Assembly (NCBI RefSeq): GCF_018304825.1
Contig: NZ_CP072648.1
Coordinates: 1,223,501-1,287,500, forward strand
DNA length: 64,000 bases
Reading direction: 5' to 3'
Source: Chloracidobacterium validum
GTDB taxonomy: Bacteria > Acidobacteriota > Blastocatellia > Chloracidobacteriales > Chloracidobacteriaceae
Shown piece after piece: positions 36,075 to 44,008 of the stretch. The notes under the pieces were generated by a model. It was not told where the DNA came from. It did no database searches and saw nothing but the letters and a program-made list of their open reading frames with translations. Positions within the stretch are counted from its first letter, which is position 1. Each line of letters begins with the position of its first letter. The position numbers were made by a program, and so were the translations under genes.

Positions 36075-37508
36075 TTATTGGATGAGTTCTTTCCACTCGG
36101 TATGCACAAACCCAGCTTCGGGCTTGTCAATCCGCTCATAGGTATGCGAGCCGAAGAAATCCCGCTGCGCCTGGGTGAGGTTCTGCGGCAGGCGGGCTGT
36201 CCGGTAGCTATCGAAATAGGCCAGGCTGGCGCTCATTGCCGGAAGCGGCACGCCCGCCAATGCGCCAATGCTGACCACGCTGCGCCAACTGGTCTGGGCG
36301 TCGGCCATCCACTGGTTGAAGTCTGGGTCGAGCAGCAGGTTGGGCAGATCGGCGCGGCGGTGGTAGGCTTGCTTGATTTTATCCAGGAACTGCGCCCGGA
36401 TAATGCATCCACCTTTCCAGATGCGGCTGATTTCACCCAGGTTGAGGTTCCAGTTGTAGGCGCGTGATGCCGTGGAGAGCATCGCCATGCCTTGCGCGTA
36501 GGAACAAATCTTGCTGGCGTAGAGCGCATTGTGGACGAGCATGATAAAGTCTCCCTTATCAGGCATTTCCGGCGATGTCGGCGGGCCGACAATGACTTGG
36601 CTGGCGGCGACGCGCTCATCCTTCATCGAGGAAAGCACCCGCGCGTCAATGGCCGCCTGAATCGTGGGGACAGGTACGCCCATATCCAGCGCGGCTTCTG
36701 AGGTCCACTTGCCCGTCCCCTTCTGTCCGGCTTTGTCGAGAATGAGTTCGACCAGTGGCTGGTTGGTTTCTGGGTCAATGGCGCGGAAGATCTGCGACGT
36801 AATCTCGATGAGGAAAGATTGGAGGACGCCTTCGTTCCACGCTGCAAATACAGCGGCGAGTTCTGGTGCGGTGAGGTGTCCGACGCGCTTGAGCAAGTCA
36901 TAGGCTTCGGCAATGAGCTGCATGTCGCCGTACTCGATGCCGTTGTGAACCATCTTGACAAAGTGGCCGGCCCCGTCTGGCCCAATGTAGGTGACACAAG
37001 GGCCATCATCCACCTTGGCCGCGATGGCTTCCCAAATTGGTCGCAGGTTTTCATAGGCGTCTGGCGCACCGCCGGGCATCAGTGACGGACCCCAGAGCGC
37101 GCCCTCTTCGCCGCCAGAGACGCCGCAGCCAATGAAGTTGAACCCTTCCGCCCGAAGCGCTTTTTCACGCCGAATGGTGTCGTGGTAAAGGGCGTTGCCG
37201 CCATCAATGATAATGTCGCCCGGTTCGAGGTAGGGCTTGATCTGGTCAATCGTCCAGTCGGTAGCGTCACCGGCCTTGACGAGCAACATGATCTTGCGGG
37301 GCCGGGCGATGGCGTTCACGAACGCTTCCGGCGTGTGCGCCCCAACAAACTTCTTGCCCGCGCCAACGGTTGCCATGAACTCATCCACCCGCCCTGGATC
37401 GCGGTTCCAGACGGCGACCGTGAAGCCATTGCGCTCGATATTTTGCGCCAAGTTGCTGCCCATCACGGCCAGCCCAATCATACCAATGTCGGCTAATGCT
37501 TCCGCCAT
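36075..37508 (-). CDS. gnd: 6-phosphogluconate dehydrogenase, decarboxylating
   Basis: NADP-dependent oxidative decarboxylation of 6-phosphogluconate to ribulose 5-phosphate. It is 477 residues, the long bacterial form. The Rossmann start is IGMIGLAVMGSNLAQNIERN. The substrate segments are IIIDGGNALYHDT and IGCGVSGGEEGALWGPSLMP, and the catalytic lysine lies in GAGHFVKMVHNGIEYGDMQ. A C-terminal helical tail is complete. It lies between tal-pgi and zwf on the same strand. Confidence 0.97.
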   Translation of the reverse strand: MAEALADIGMIGLAVMGSNLAQNIERNGFTVAVWNRDPGRVDEFMATVGAGKKFVGAHTPEAFVNAIARPRKIMLLVKAGDATDWTIDQIKPYLEPGDIIIDGGNALYHDTIRREKALRAEGFNFIGCGVSGGEEGALWGPSLMPGGAPDAYENLRPIWEAIAAKVDDGPCVTYIGPDGAGHFVKMVHNGIEYGDMQLIAEAYDLLKRVGHLTAPELAAVFAAWNEGVLQSFLIEITSQIFRAIDPETNQPLVELILDKAGQKGTGKWTSEAALDMGVPVPTIQAAIDARVLSSMKDERVAASQVIVGPPTSPEMPDKGDFIMLVHNALYASKICSYAQGMAMLSTASRAYNWNLNLGEISRIWKGGCIIRAQFLDKIKQAYHRRADLPNLLLDPDFNQWMADAQTSWRSVVSIGALAGVPLPAMSASLAYFDSYRTARLPQNLTQAQRDFFGSHTYERIDKPEAGFVHTEWKELIQ

Positions 37509-37632
37509 AACGTTTGTGCCTCACTCCTTGAATGGATACAGTCGAAAAAAAACAGCGTCGTTACGCAATGCGTTTCACTGAACTCGATGTGTTTCACGGA
37601 TGCGTTGTTGCGAATACGCCGCCGTGCGAACG

Positions 37633-40467
37633 TCAGTGAGCTAGGGCCTGGGCCACCGCCTCACGGAGTTTCACCAAGTCGGCGGCAACGTCCGGTCCAA
37701 GGTGAATGCGCAGGAGGCGGCGCTGCCGCTCGGCCAGGACTTGAAAGTCCCCCCGCGCCTGGGCCGCCTTGACGGCTCCGAACGTGTAGGCTTGACCTGG
37801 AACCGGGAGGTCGTGGGCGTCGTCACAGGTGATTTGCAGGAAAACCCCGGTGTTCGGGCCGCCCTTGTAGGCCTGTCCGGTCGAGTGCAAAAAGCGCGGT
37901 CCAAAGCCCAGGCAGGTGGCGACGCGCTTTTCTTCTCGAACGGCGTGCCGAATTGCCTGCAAGTGCGCCTTGTTGAGATGGTTCATGTCGAGGTAGGCCA
38001 GGAGAGCGAAGTAGTCACCTGTGGTAAGTCGCGCCAGGTGGGCGCGGAGATAGCCCGCGAGGCTGTCCTGTGCGCCAAGTGCCGCGGCATTCGCTGGGTC
38101 CGTGAAGAGACGGATGCCATCGGCTTCAAACATGGGTGTTTCCGCCGGGAGCGCGCCGGTGCGTTCATATTCAGCCGTCAACTCGCGCGTCGCCACTTTG
38201 CTGGCTTCGACATCAGGTTGATCAAACGGGTTGATCCCGATGACCGCGCCGGCCACGGCGGTGGCAATCTCCCAGCGGAAAAACTCCTGCCCCAGGGTCA
38301 TTTCCGTTGCCAGCCGGTTGATAATCACCGGGTAGCCCGCGTCTTTGAACGCCGCAATGGCAGCATCGGTCGCGTCGTTGTCGTCGTCCTCCAGACGCAG
38401 ATAGGCAAACACCCGGTCGTTGCCATAGACCGAAACGTCGCTAGGGAACTCCAAGTCCACTGGAATGATAGCTTTGCCTTGTTTGCCCGTGGACTCGGCG
38501 ATGAGTTGTTCCAACCAGGCTCCCATGTCCCAGAGCTTCGGCGAGGTAATGAAGGTCAGCTTGTCGCGTCCGGCTTTGGCCAACTCACCGAGCGCGCAAC
38601 CCAGGACGACGCCCGGATTTTCGGCAATCGGCACGCAGTATGAGCAGGCGTTGACCATGTCGTCGGCGAGGTCAAGAAACTCACCCACGGGAATGCCCAT
38701 GATGGCCGCCGGAACGATGCCAAAATTGGAAAGCGCCGAGTAGCGCCCCCCGACACTCGGCACACCGGCGAAAATGTGACGAAACCCATCCGCCCGGGCA
38801 ATCCCTTCCAGCTTCGAGCCGGGATCGGTAATCGCAATGAAGTGCTGTCCCACCCGCTCCGGGCCAACGATTTGCTTCATGCGCTCAAAAAAGTACTGCT
38901 TGAAGATATTGGGTTCGAGCGTGCTGCCGGACTTGCTGGCGACAATGAAAACGGTGTGTTCCAGGTCGAGCTGGGCTTCGAGTTCGCTAATCTGCGCCGG
39001 GTCAGTGGAATCGAGTACGTGCAGCACGGGGGCATCCGTCAGGATGCCAAAGGTCATGCGCAGCACTTCCGGGCAAAGGCTTGAGCCACCCATCCCCAGG
39101 ACGACGGCATGCTTGAAGGTCTGCTTGACATCGTTGGCGGCCGCCATCAGCGGGGCAAGGTTGGCAAGTTGATCTTCAACCAAGTTGAGCCAACCGAGCC
39201 ACTGGCTTTCATCGCGGTTCGTCCAGACGCTGGCGTCGCGCGACCACATGCGGCGCACCTTGCCGTTGATTTTCCAGTCGTCCAGCGCCTGGTCAACGAG
39301 CCGGCGGTGTTCGGTCGAGAGGTGTAATTCCTGCGCGTTGAGGCGCGTCCAGTTGACGGCCTTGCATTTCTTGTCGAGCGAGTTGAGGAGCTTGTCAAAC
39401 GGTTCGGCAAAGAGCCGAACGGCCTCGACCAGCAGGGTATCGGTGACTTCCGTCAGCGATACCCCGACTTTGGCCAGAGTTTCAAGCGTGTCGTGGGCCG
39501 CGTCGAGGTCGCTTTCCAGCGTCGGGCGGATGCGCCCGTGGTCGCGGAAGGCATCCCAGGTCGCCGGTGGAATGGTGTTGACGGTGTCTGGACCGATGAG
39601 TTCTTCGACATAGAGCACGTCGCTGTACTGCGGGTTTTTGGTTCCGGTGCTGGCCCAGAGCAGGCGCTGGGTTTGCGCTCCGGCAGCCGCCAGCGCGTCC
39701 CAGCGTTCGCCGGAAAAGAGCTTTTTATAAGCCTGATAGGCAAGCTTGGCGTTGGCGATGGCCACCTTGCCCTTGAGGCTCTCGATCAGCGCACGGTCGC
39801 CTTCACCAGCCTTGAGCTTGGCATCGAGCTTGGCATCCACCAGCGAGTCAATCCGGCTGACAAAGAAGCTGGCGACGCTGGCGACGTGGCGCAGGTCGCC
39901 GCCGGAGGCACGGTAGGCTTCGAGTCCAGCAATGTAAGCTTCGGCGACTTGCCGATAGGCAGATTGGGCAAAGAGCAGGGTGACGTTGACGTTGATGCCT
40001 TCGCTGATAAGCGTTTGGATGGCGGGAACGCCTTCTGGGGTCGCCGGGACCTTGATCATCAGGTTGGGGCGGTTGACGGCTTGCCACAGGCGGCGCGCTT
40101 CGGCCACAGTGCCGTCCGTATCCTTGGCCAAATAGGGAGACACTTCCAGGCTCACGTACCCATCCCGCCCCTGCGTTTTCTCATAAACCGATTTGAGGAT
40201 GTCGGCCGCTTGCTGGATGTCTTCAATGGCCAGTCGCTCGTACAGCGCCAGCGCATCGAGGTTTTCCGTTTCAAGCGCGGCCAGCGCCGCCGTGTAATCC
40301 TGGCTGCCGGTGATGGCCTTTTCAAAGATCGCAGGGTTCGAGGTGACGCCCATCAGTCCGTCTTCCTCGATCAGGCGCTGCAACTCACCACTCGTGATGA
40401 GACTCCGCCGGATGTAGTCGAGCCACGGCGATTGACCCTGTTCGTGTAGTGCTTGAAGGGGATTCAT
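37633..40467 (-). CDS. Bifunctional transaldolase / glucose-6-phosphate isomerase
   Basis: One 944-residue protein fusing two pentose phosphate/glycolysis enzymes. The transaldolase domain (about 1-365) has GVTSNPAIFEKAITGSQDY and the Schiff-base lysine K139 (LMIKVPATPEG). A linker joins it to the isomerase domain (about 385-944). That domain carries the phosphosugar-binding GMGGSSLCPEVLR, a SKSGSTLEPN sulfate/phosphate loop, and FGPRFLHSTGQAYKGGPNTG near the C-terminus. The fused order Tal-Pgi is known in some cyanobacteria, actinobacteria and others. It would couple non-oxidative carbon rearrangement to hexose isomerisation, upstream of gnd and downstream of tkt. Confidence 0.95.
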   Translation of the reverse strand: MNPLQALHEQGQSPWLDYIRRSLITSGELQRLIEEDGLMGVTSNPAIFEKAITGSQDYTAALAALETENLDALALYERLAIEDIQQAADILKSVYEKTQGRDGYVSLEVSPYLAKDTDGTVAEARRLWQAVNRPNLMIKVPATPEGVPAIQTLISEGINVNVTLLFAQSAYRQVAEAYIAGLEAYRASGGDLRHVASVASFFVSRIDSLVDAKLDAKLKAGEGDRALIESLKGKVAIANAKLAYQAYKKLFSGERWDALAAAGAQTQRLLWASTGTKNPQYSDVLYVEELIGPDTVNTIPPATWDAFRDHGRIRPTLESDLDAAHDTLETLAKVGVSLTEVTDTLLVEAVRLFAEPFDKLLNSLDKKCKAVNWTRLNAQELHLSTEHRRLVDQALDDWKINGKVRRMWSRDASVWTNRDESQWLGWLNLVEDQLANLAPLMAAANDVKQTFKHAVVLGMGGSSLCPEVLRMTFGILTDAPVLHVLDSTDPAQISELEAQLDLEHTVFIVASKSGSTLEPNIFKQYFFERMKQIVGPERVGQHFIAITDPGSKLEGIARADGFRHIFAGVPSVGGRYSALSNFGIVPAAIMGIPVGEFLDLADDMVNACSYCVPIAENPGVVLGCALGELAKAGRDKLTFITSPKLWDMGAWLEQLIAESTGKQGKAIIPVDLEFPSDVSVYGNDRVFAYLRLEDDDNDATDAAIAAFKDAGYPVIINRLATEMTLGQEFFRWEIATAVAGAVIGINPFDQPDVEASKVATRELTAEYERTGALPAETPMFEADGIRLFTDPANAAALGAQDSLAGYLRAHLARLTTGDYFALLAYLDMNHLNKAHLQAIRHAVREEKRVATCLGFGPRFLHSTGQAYKGGPNTGVFLQITCDDAHDLPVPGQAYTFGAVKAAQARGDFQVLAERQRRLLRIHLGPDVAADLVKLREAVAQALAH

Positions 40468-40552
40468 ACAAATTTGCTCCAGATTGTTTGCAAAGTACTT
40501 GTTTGGAGTGTTTTAGATGTTGACACTCAAGGCGCGACATGAAGTTCTGGAC

Positions 40553-42601
40553 TTACCCGGTCGCCGGTAGGTGGTCGTGGGTGCGCCCAAGCAGGGCCCT
40601 GGCGGTTGCAACGACATGCTCAGTCGTGAAGCCAAATTCACGCATGAGAACCGTGAAGGGTGCTGATGCGCCAAATCCTTTCATGGCAATGATTGCGCCT
40701 TCATCAGTAATGTAAGTTCTCCAGCCAAGCGGCGCGGCGGCTTCAATGGCAATCCGCTGCTTGACGGCTGGCGGCAAGACGCTGTCACGGTAGTCAGCCG
40801 GTTGTTGTTCAAAAAGCTCCCAACTCGGCATGCTGACAACCCGGACGGCCACGCCTTCAGCTTGGAGTTGAGCCTGTGCCGCAACGGCCCACTGAAGTTC
40901 CGAGCCGCTGCCAATCAAGATGAGGTCAGGTGAGCTAGCTTGTTCTTTTGAAAAGATATAAGCCCCGTAAGCGAGTTCGCTTGCCGGAGCGTGGCTCGCG
41001 CGGTCGAAGGTCGGCACTTTCTGGCGGGTGAGAATGATCGCCGTTGGTCCGGTCGTGTTGTGGATGGCCGCCCGCCAGGCTTCGGTCACTTCGTTGGCGT
41101 CGGCCGGCCGGATGACGGTCAGGTTGGGGATGGCGCGCAAGCCGGCAAGTTGCTCGACGGCCTGGTGCGTGGGGCCGTCCTCACCAAGCCCGATGCTGTC
41201 GTGCGTGAAGACGTAGATCACACGCAGGCGCATGAGCGCCGCCAAGCGGATGGCAGCTTTCATGTAGTCTGAGAAGATGAGAAACGTGCCACCGTATGGA
41301 ATGAAGCCGCGCGTGAGCGCCAATCCGTTGAGGATGGCCCCCATGGCGTGCTCACGGACGCCAAAGTGAAGGTTGCGGCCGGCTCGGTCAGCGGCGCTGT
41401 AGGCGGTTGCGCCCTTGATGGCGGTGTTGTTGGATGGTGTCAGGTCAGCCGAGCCGCCGACCAGGAACGGCAGTCGCTCGGCAAGCGCATTGATGGCCGC
41501 GCCGGAGGCCTGGCGCGTTGCCATGGCTTCGGTAAAGGTGGGTAGGTCGGTGTCCCAGCCGTCTGGGAGTGCCTGGGACTGAAACGCATGCCAGGTGGCC
41601 GCCAGTTCAGGGAAGGCCGTTTCATAAGCGGCAAGGCGTGACTGCCATTCGGCTTCCAGGCGCTGCCCACGGGAGACACAGCGCCGATAGACTTCGAGCG
41701 CCTCGTCGGGAATGGTAAACGGCGCTTCGTAGGGCCAGCCGTAAACCTGCTTGGTCAGCTTGGTTTCCTCCGCACCCAAGGGTTCGCCGTGTGCTTTGGC
41801 CGTGTCTTGCTTGTTGGGGCTGCCATAGCCAAGGTGCGTTCGGGCGACGATAAGCGATGGGCGCGTGGTTTCAGCCTGCGCTGCGTCGAGCGCCTGCGCG
41901 ATTTGCTTGAGGTCGTTGCCTTCGATGGACTGCACGTGCCAGTCATAGGCTAAAAACCGCGTTGCAACCTGTTCCCGAAAGGCAAGGTCGGTGCTGCCGT
42001 CAATGGTGATGCGGTTGTCGGCGTAAAAGACGATGAGCTTGCCAAGCTTGAGTGTTCCGGCCAGGCTGCAAGCCTCCGAGGCGACGCCTTCCATGAGATC
42101 GCCGTCGCTGCATAGCACGTAGGTGTAATAGTCCACCAGGGGATGGCCAGGACGGTTGAAGTACGCTGCCAGCTTGGTTTCAGCCAGCGCCATGCCGACG
42201 GCCGTGGCAATGCCTTGGCCGAGCGGACCGGTGGTGGTTTCGACGCCCGGCGTATGTCCGTACTCTGGATGTCCGGGTGTTTTTGAACCCCACTGGCGGA
42301 AGCGCTTGATGTCATCCAGCGGCAAGTCGTAGCCCGTCAGGTGAAGCAGGCCGTAGAGCAGCATGCAGCCATGCCCGGCCGAGAGGACAAAGCGATCCCG
42401 GTTGGGCCAGTGCGGATTGTGCGGGTTGTGGCGTAGGTAGCGCGTGTAGAGCAAGTACCCAAACGGCGCGTTTTCCATCGGTGCGCCAGGATGACCCGAT
42501 TGCGCTTGCTCAACGGCGTCAATGGCAAGCGTGCGAAGGGTGGTGATGCAAAGCTGGTCAAGCGCATCGCCAGCCATGCTAGGGGCAGGGGAAGGAGCCA
42601 T
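40553..42601 (-). CDS. tkt: Transketolase (first copy)
   Basis: TPP-dependent transfer of two-carbon units between sugar phosphates. It is 682 residues. [14 protein letters not shown] is at the N-terminus. The TPP site is SDGDLMEG...[11 protein letters not shown], with Ser instead of the first Gly of the usual GDG triad, a variation I recall in other bacterial transketolases. [30 protein letters not shown] and the [20 protein letters not shown] motif complete it. It is probably the first gene of the tkt-tal/pgi-gnd-zwf-opcA-pgl unit, given the 191-bp upstream spacer with a tandem repeat. GGA occurs about 7 nt before ATG 42601. Confidence 0.95.
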   Translation of the reverse strand: MAPSPAPSMAGDALDQLCITTLRTLAIDAVEQAQSGHPGAPMENAPFGYLLYTRYLRHNPHNPHWPNRDRFVLSAGHGCMLLYGLLHLTGYDLPLDDIKRFRQWGSKTPGHPEYGHTPGVETTTGPLGQGIATAVGMALAETKLAAYFNRPGHPLVDYYTYVLCSDGDLMEGVASEACSLAGTLKLGKLIVFYADNRITIDGSTDLAFREQVATRFLAYDWHVQSIEGNDLKQIAQALDAAQAETTRPSLIVARTHLGYGSPNKQDTAKAHGEPLGAEETKLTKQVYGWPYEAPFTIPDEALEVYRRCVSRGQRLEAEWQSRLAAYETAFPELAATWHAFQSQALPDGWDTDLPTFTEAMATRQASGAAINALAERLPFLVGGSADLTPSNNTAIKGATAYSAADRAGRNLHFGVREHAMGAILNGLALTRGFIPYGGTFLIFSDYMKAAIRLAALMRLRVIYVFTHDSIGLGEDGPTHQAVEQLAGLRAIPNLTVIRPADANEVTEAWRAAIHNTTGPTAIILTRQKVPTFDRASHAPASELAYGAYIFSKEQASSPDLILIGSGSELQWAVAAQAQLQAEGVAVRVVSMPSWELFEQQPADYRDSVLPPAVKQRIAIEAAAPLGWRTYITDEGAIIAMKGFGASAPFTVLMREFGFTTEHVVATARALLGRTHDHLPATG

Positions 42602-42612
42602 GGCTACATCCA

Positions 42613-42640
42613 GTGAATTGAAACCTGTGAATTGAAACCT
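42613..42640. repeat. 14-bp tandem duplication upstream of transketolase
   Basis: GTGAATTGAAACCT is repeated exactly head to tail (42613-42626 and 42627-42640), ending 11 bp before the transketolase ATG on the minus strand. It would lie in the transcript leader. The remainder of the 42602-42792 spacer shows no gene and no clear terminator for the VWA gene. Confidence 0.75.
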
Positions 42641-42792
42641 GAAGTTTGGTTGAGGGTCGAGAAAGGTAATGAAACGAACGATGGTCCTGTTTGTATCGCC
42701 CTGACCTCATGAAGGCAAGCGTAAAAAGTGTTTAGCGTGAAAAGCGTTTGTCCAGGTGTTGGTCGGTCGCCAGGAGTGGGTCCGCAGGTGGA

Positions 42793-43758
42793 TCATTCAC
42801 GCGGCGCGAAGTATCCCCGTCGTGTTTTGACCACGTAGCTTTCCAGGCTTGAGCCGACGCGAATGACCACCTTGCGAAACTTGCCGTCACGGTTCGGATT
42901 GGATGAAACCCACGCTACCGTGTAGCGCGCGCGCAAACGATTGAGGGTCTCCCCCAGGCGATTGCCGGCATCGGCATCGGTGGTTCTGACAGTTTCGCCA
43001 CCGGTTTGGGCGGCATAGTCGTTCAGGTCACCAGGCGAAAGGGTTGGGTTTGCAAGTCCGCGTCGCCAGGCCTCACGGAGGCGAGCGCCGGGATTTGGCA
43101 AGATAAGCCCGCATACGGTTGCCCCAACTTCAGATAGCAGAGTTTGGGCGTCTTCCGCGTCGAGCCGGTCGAGATGGCGTGACTGCTGGGCGACGTTATC
43201 CGAGATGACGACGATGACGCGCCTTCCGGCCGGGTTGGCCGCGACTTTCAGCGCCAGGGCAGCACGGGCAATGGCATCGTGAAGAAAAATTCCTTCTTCT
43301 CCATATTTTCGCTCATCAAGTTCACGTATTGCCTTGGATAATTCCCGGCGATCATAGGTGAAGTTGCAGATGAGTTCGGTCCGTTCAGCCGTAACCAAAA
43401 TACCCATTTCATCTGATGGACGTAAGTAGAATGTAGCTTCCAGCAGCCGCTGACGCAAAGCTTCAAACTGTTTGTGGGTCGTTTTGCTTGTATCGAGCAC
43501 CACCATCACGGAAAGCGGTTTTTCTTCTTTTCCAAATTGGGCTATCGTTTGTGGCTTGCCATCCTCAATTATCGTGAAGTCGGCGGCTGATAAGCCATCC
43601 ACTGGAGCGTTTGTGTTCCGGTTGAAAACGCTGACCTCAAAAACAACCAACTCGGATGTCAGCCGGATCGGGCTGTCTTGCGCCCAGGTCGGCACCAATC
43701 CAATCTCCAGAAAGACAGTTGCCAGAATGGCCAGGATGCGGGACGTTACGCTTCGCAA
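42793..43758 (-). CDS. Secreted VWFA-related domain protein (acidobacterial type)
   Basis: A 321-residue exported protein with a signal peptide (about 1-26, ending in a QDSP region) and a von Willebrand A domain. The MIDAS-like strand is MVVLDTSKTTHKQFE, so the usual DxSxS reads DTSKT. RVIVVISDNVAQQSRHLDRL and GGETVRTTDADAGNRLGET complete the domain, and the C-terminal RPKxRPGYFAPR-like tail reads VVKTRRGYFAPRE. This organisation matches the acidobacterial VWFA-related family. It starts at TTG 43758, supported by GAGGG 8 nt upstream; no ATG near the signal peptide fits. It lies between the two transketolase genes on the same strand. Function unknown. Confidence 0.85.
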   Translation of the reverse strand: MRSVTSRILAILATVFLEIGLVPTWAQDSPIRLTSELVVFEVSVFNRNTNAPVDGLSAADFTIIEDGKPQTIAQFGKEEKPLSVMVVLDTSKTTHKQFEALRQRLLEATFYLRPSDEMGILVTAERTELICNFTYDRRELSKAIRELDERKYGEEGIFLHDAIARAALALKVAANPAGRRVIVVISDNVAQQSRHLDRLDAEDAQTLLSEVGATVCGLILPNPGARLREAWRRGLANPTLSPGDLNDYAAQTGGETVRTTDADAGNRLGETLNRLRARYTVAWVSSNPNRDGKFRKVVIRVGSSLESYVVKTRRGYFAPRE

Positions 43759-43823
43759 TTGAGGTACCCTCTGAATGATTTGTGAAAACTTGAGAAAATG
43801 TTGAGGATCGGCCTGTGAGAAAA

Positions 43824-43868
43824 CTAATAAATTTTGTGTTAAGTCTCTGTGCTGCTTTGATTTATTAG
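43824..43868. repeat. 9-bp inverted repeat in an AT-rich spacer upstream of the VWA gene
   Basis: CTAATAAAT (43824-43832) and ATTTATTAG (43860-43868) form a perfect inverted repeat separated by 27 bp, in a markedly AT-rich stretch for this genome. This is the promoter region of the VWA gene. No sigma-70 match there is better than moderate (TAATAA as a -10). Confidence 0.5.
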
Positions 43869-43933
43869 AAATAGAAAAAAAGTTCGGTAAGCGCTCAGGC
43901 TATTTCTTGCATGAGGTTGCGCGCCAGCGTGGA

Positions 43934-43965
43934 AAGCCCTCCCAAATCAAGGATTGGAAGGGCTT
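43934..43965 (-). terminator. Hairpin terminator after the second transketolase
   Basis: On the minus strand AAGCCCTTCCAA pairs with TTGGGAGGGCTT (one G-U) around an 8-nt loop, followed by only three T residues. It lies about 40 bp beyond the transketolase stop. The stem is strong; the T-run is poor. Confidence 0.6.
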
Positions 43966-43979
43966 GGGGCTACTGGCTA

Positions 43980-44008
43980 GTTTTCTAATCAGGGATGTTT
44001 TCTAATCA
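43980..44008. repeat. 12-bp direct repeat at the end of the second transketolase
   Basis: GTTTTCTAATCA is at 43980-43991 and at 43997-44008, a 17-bp period. The second copy includes the transketolase stop codon (44006-44008). It precedes the hairpin at 43934-43965 in the direction of transcription. Confidence 0.7.

Noticed and set aside
39493-40449. 318-codon plus-strand frame opposite the Tal-Pgi gene
   Set aside because: Antisense shadow of a clear enzyme; residues are arginine/glycine-rich with no recognisable domain.
40553-42601. Inactive transketolase because of SDG in place of GDG
   Set aside because: The metal-binding Asp and the rest of the TPP motif are kept, and SDG variants are known in working enzymes as far as I recall.
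42613-42640. CRISPR repeat or attachment site
   Set aside because: Only two short copies with no spacer; a tandem duplication explains it. No array was found elsewhere.
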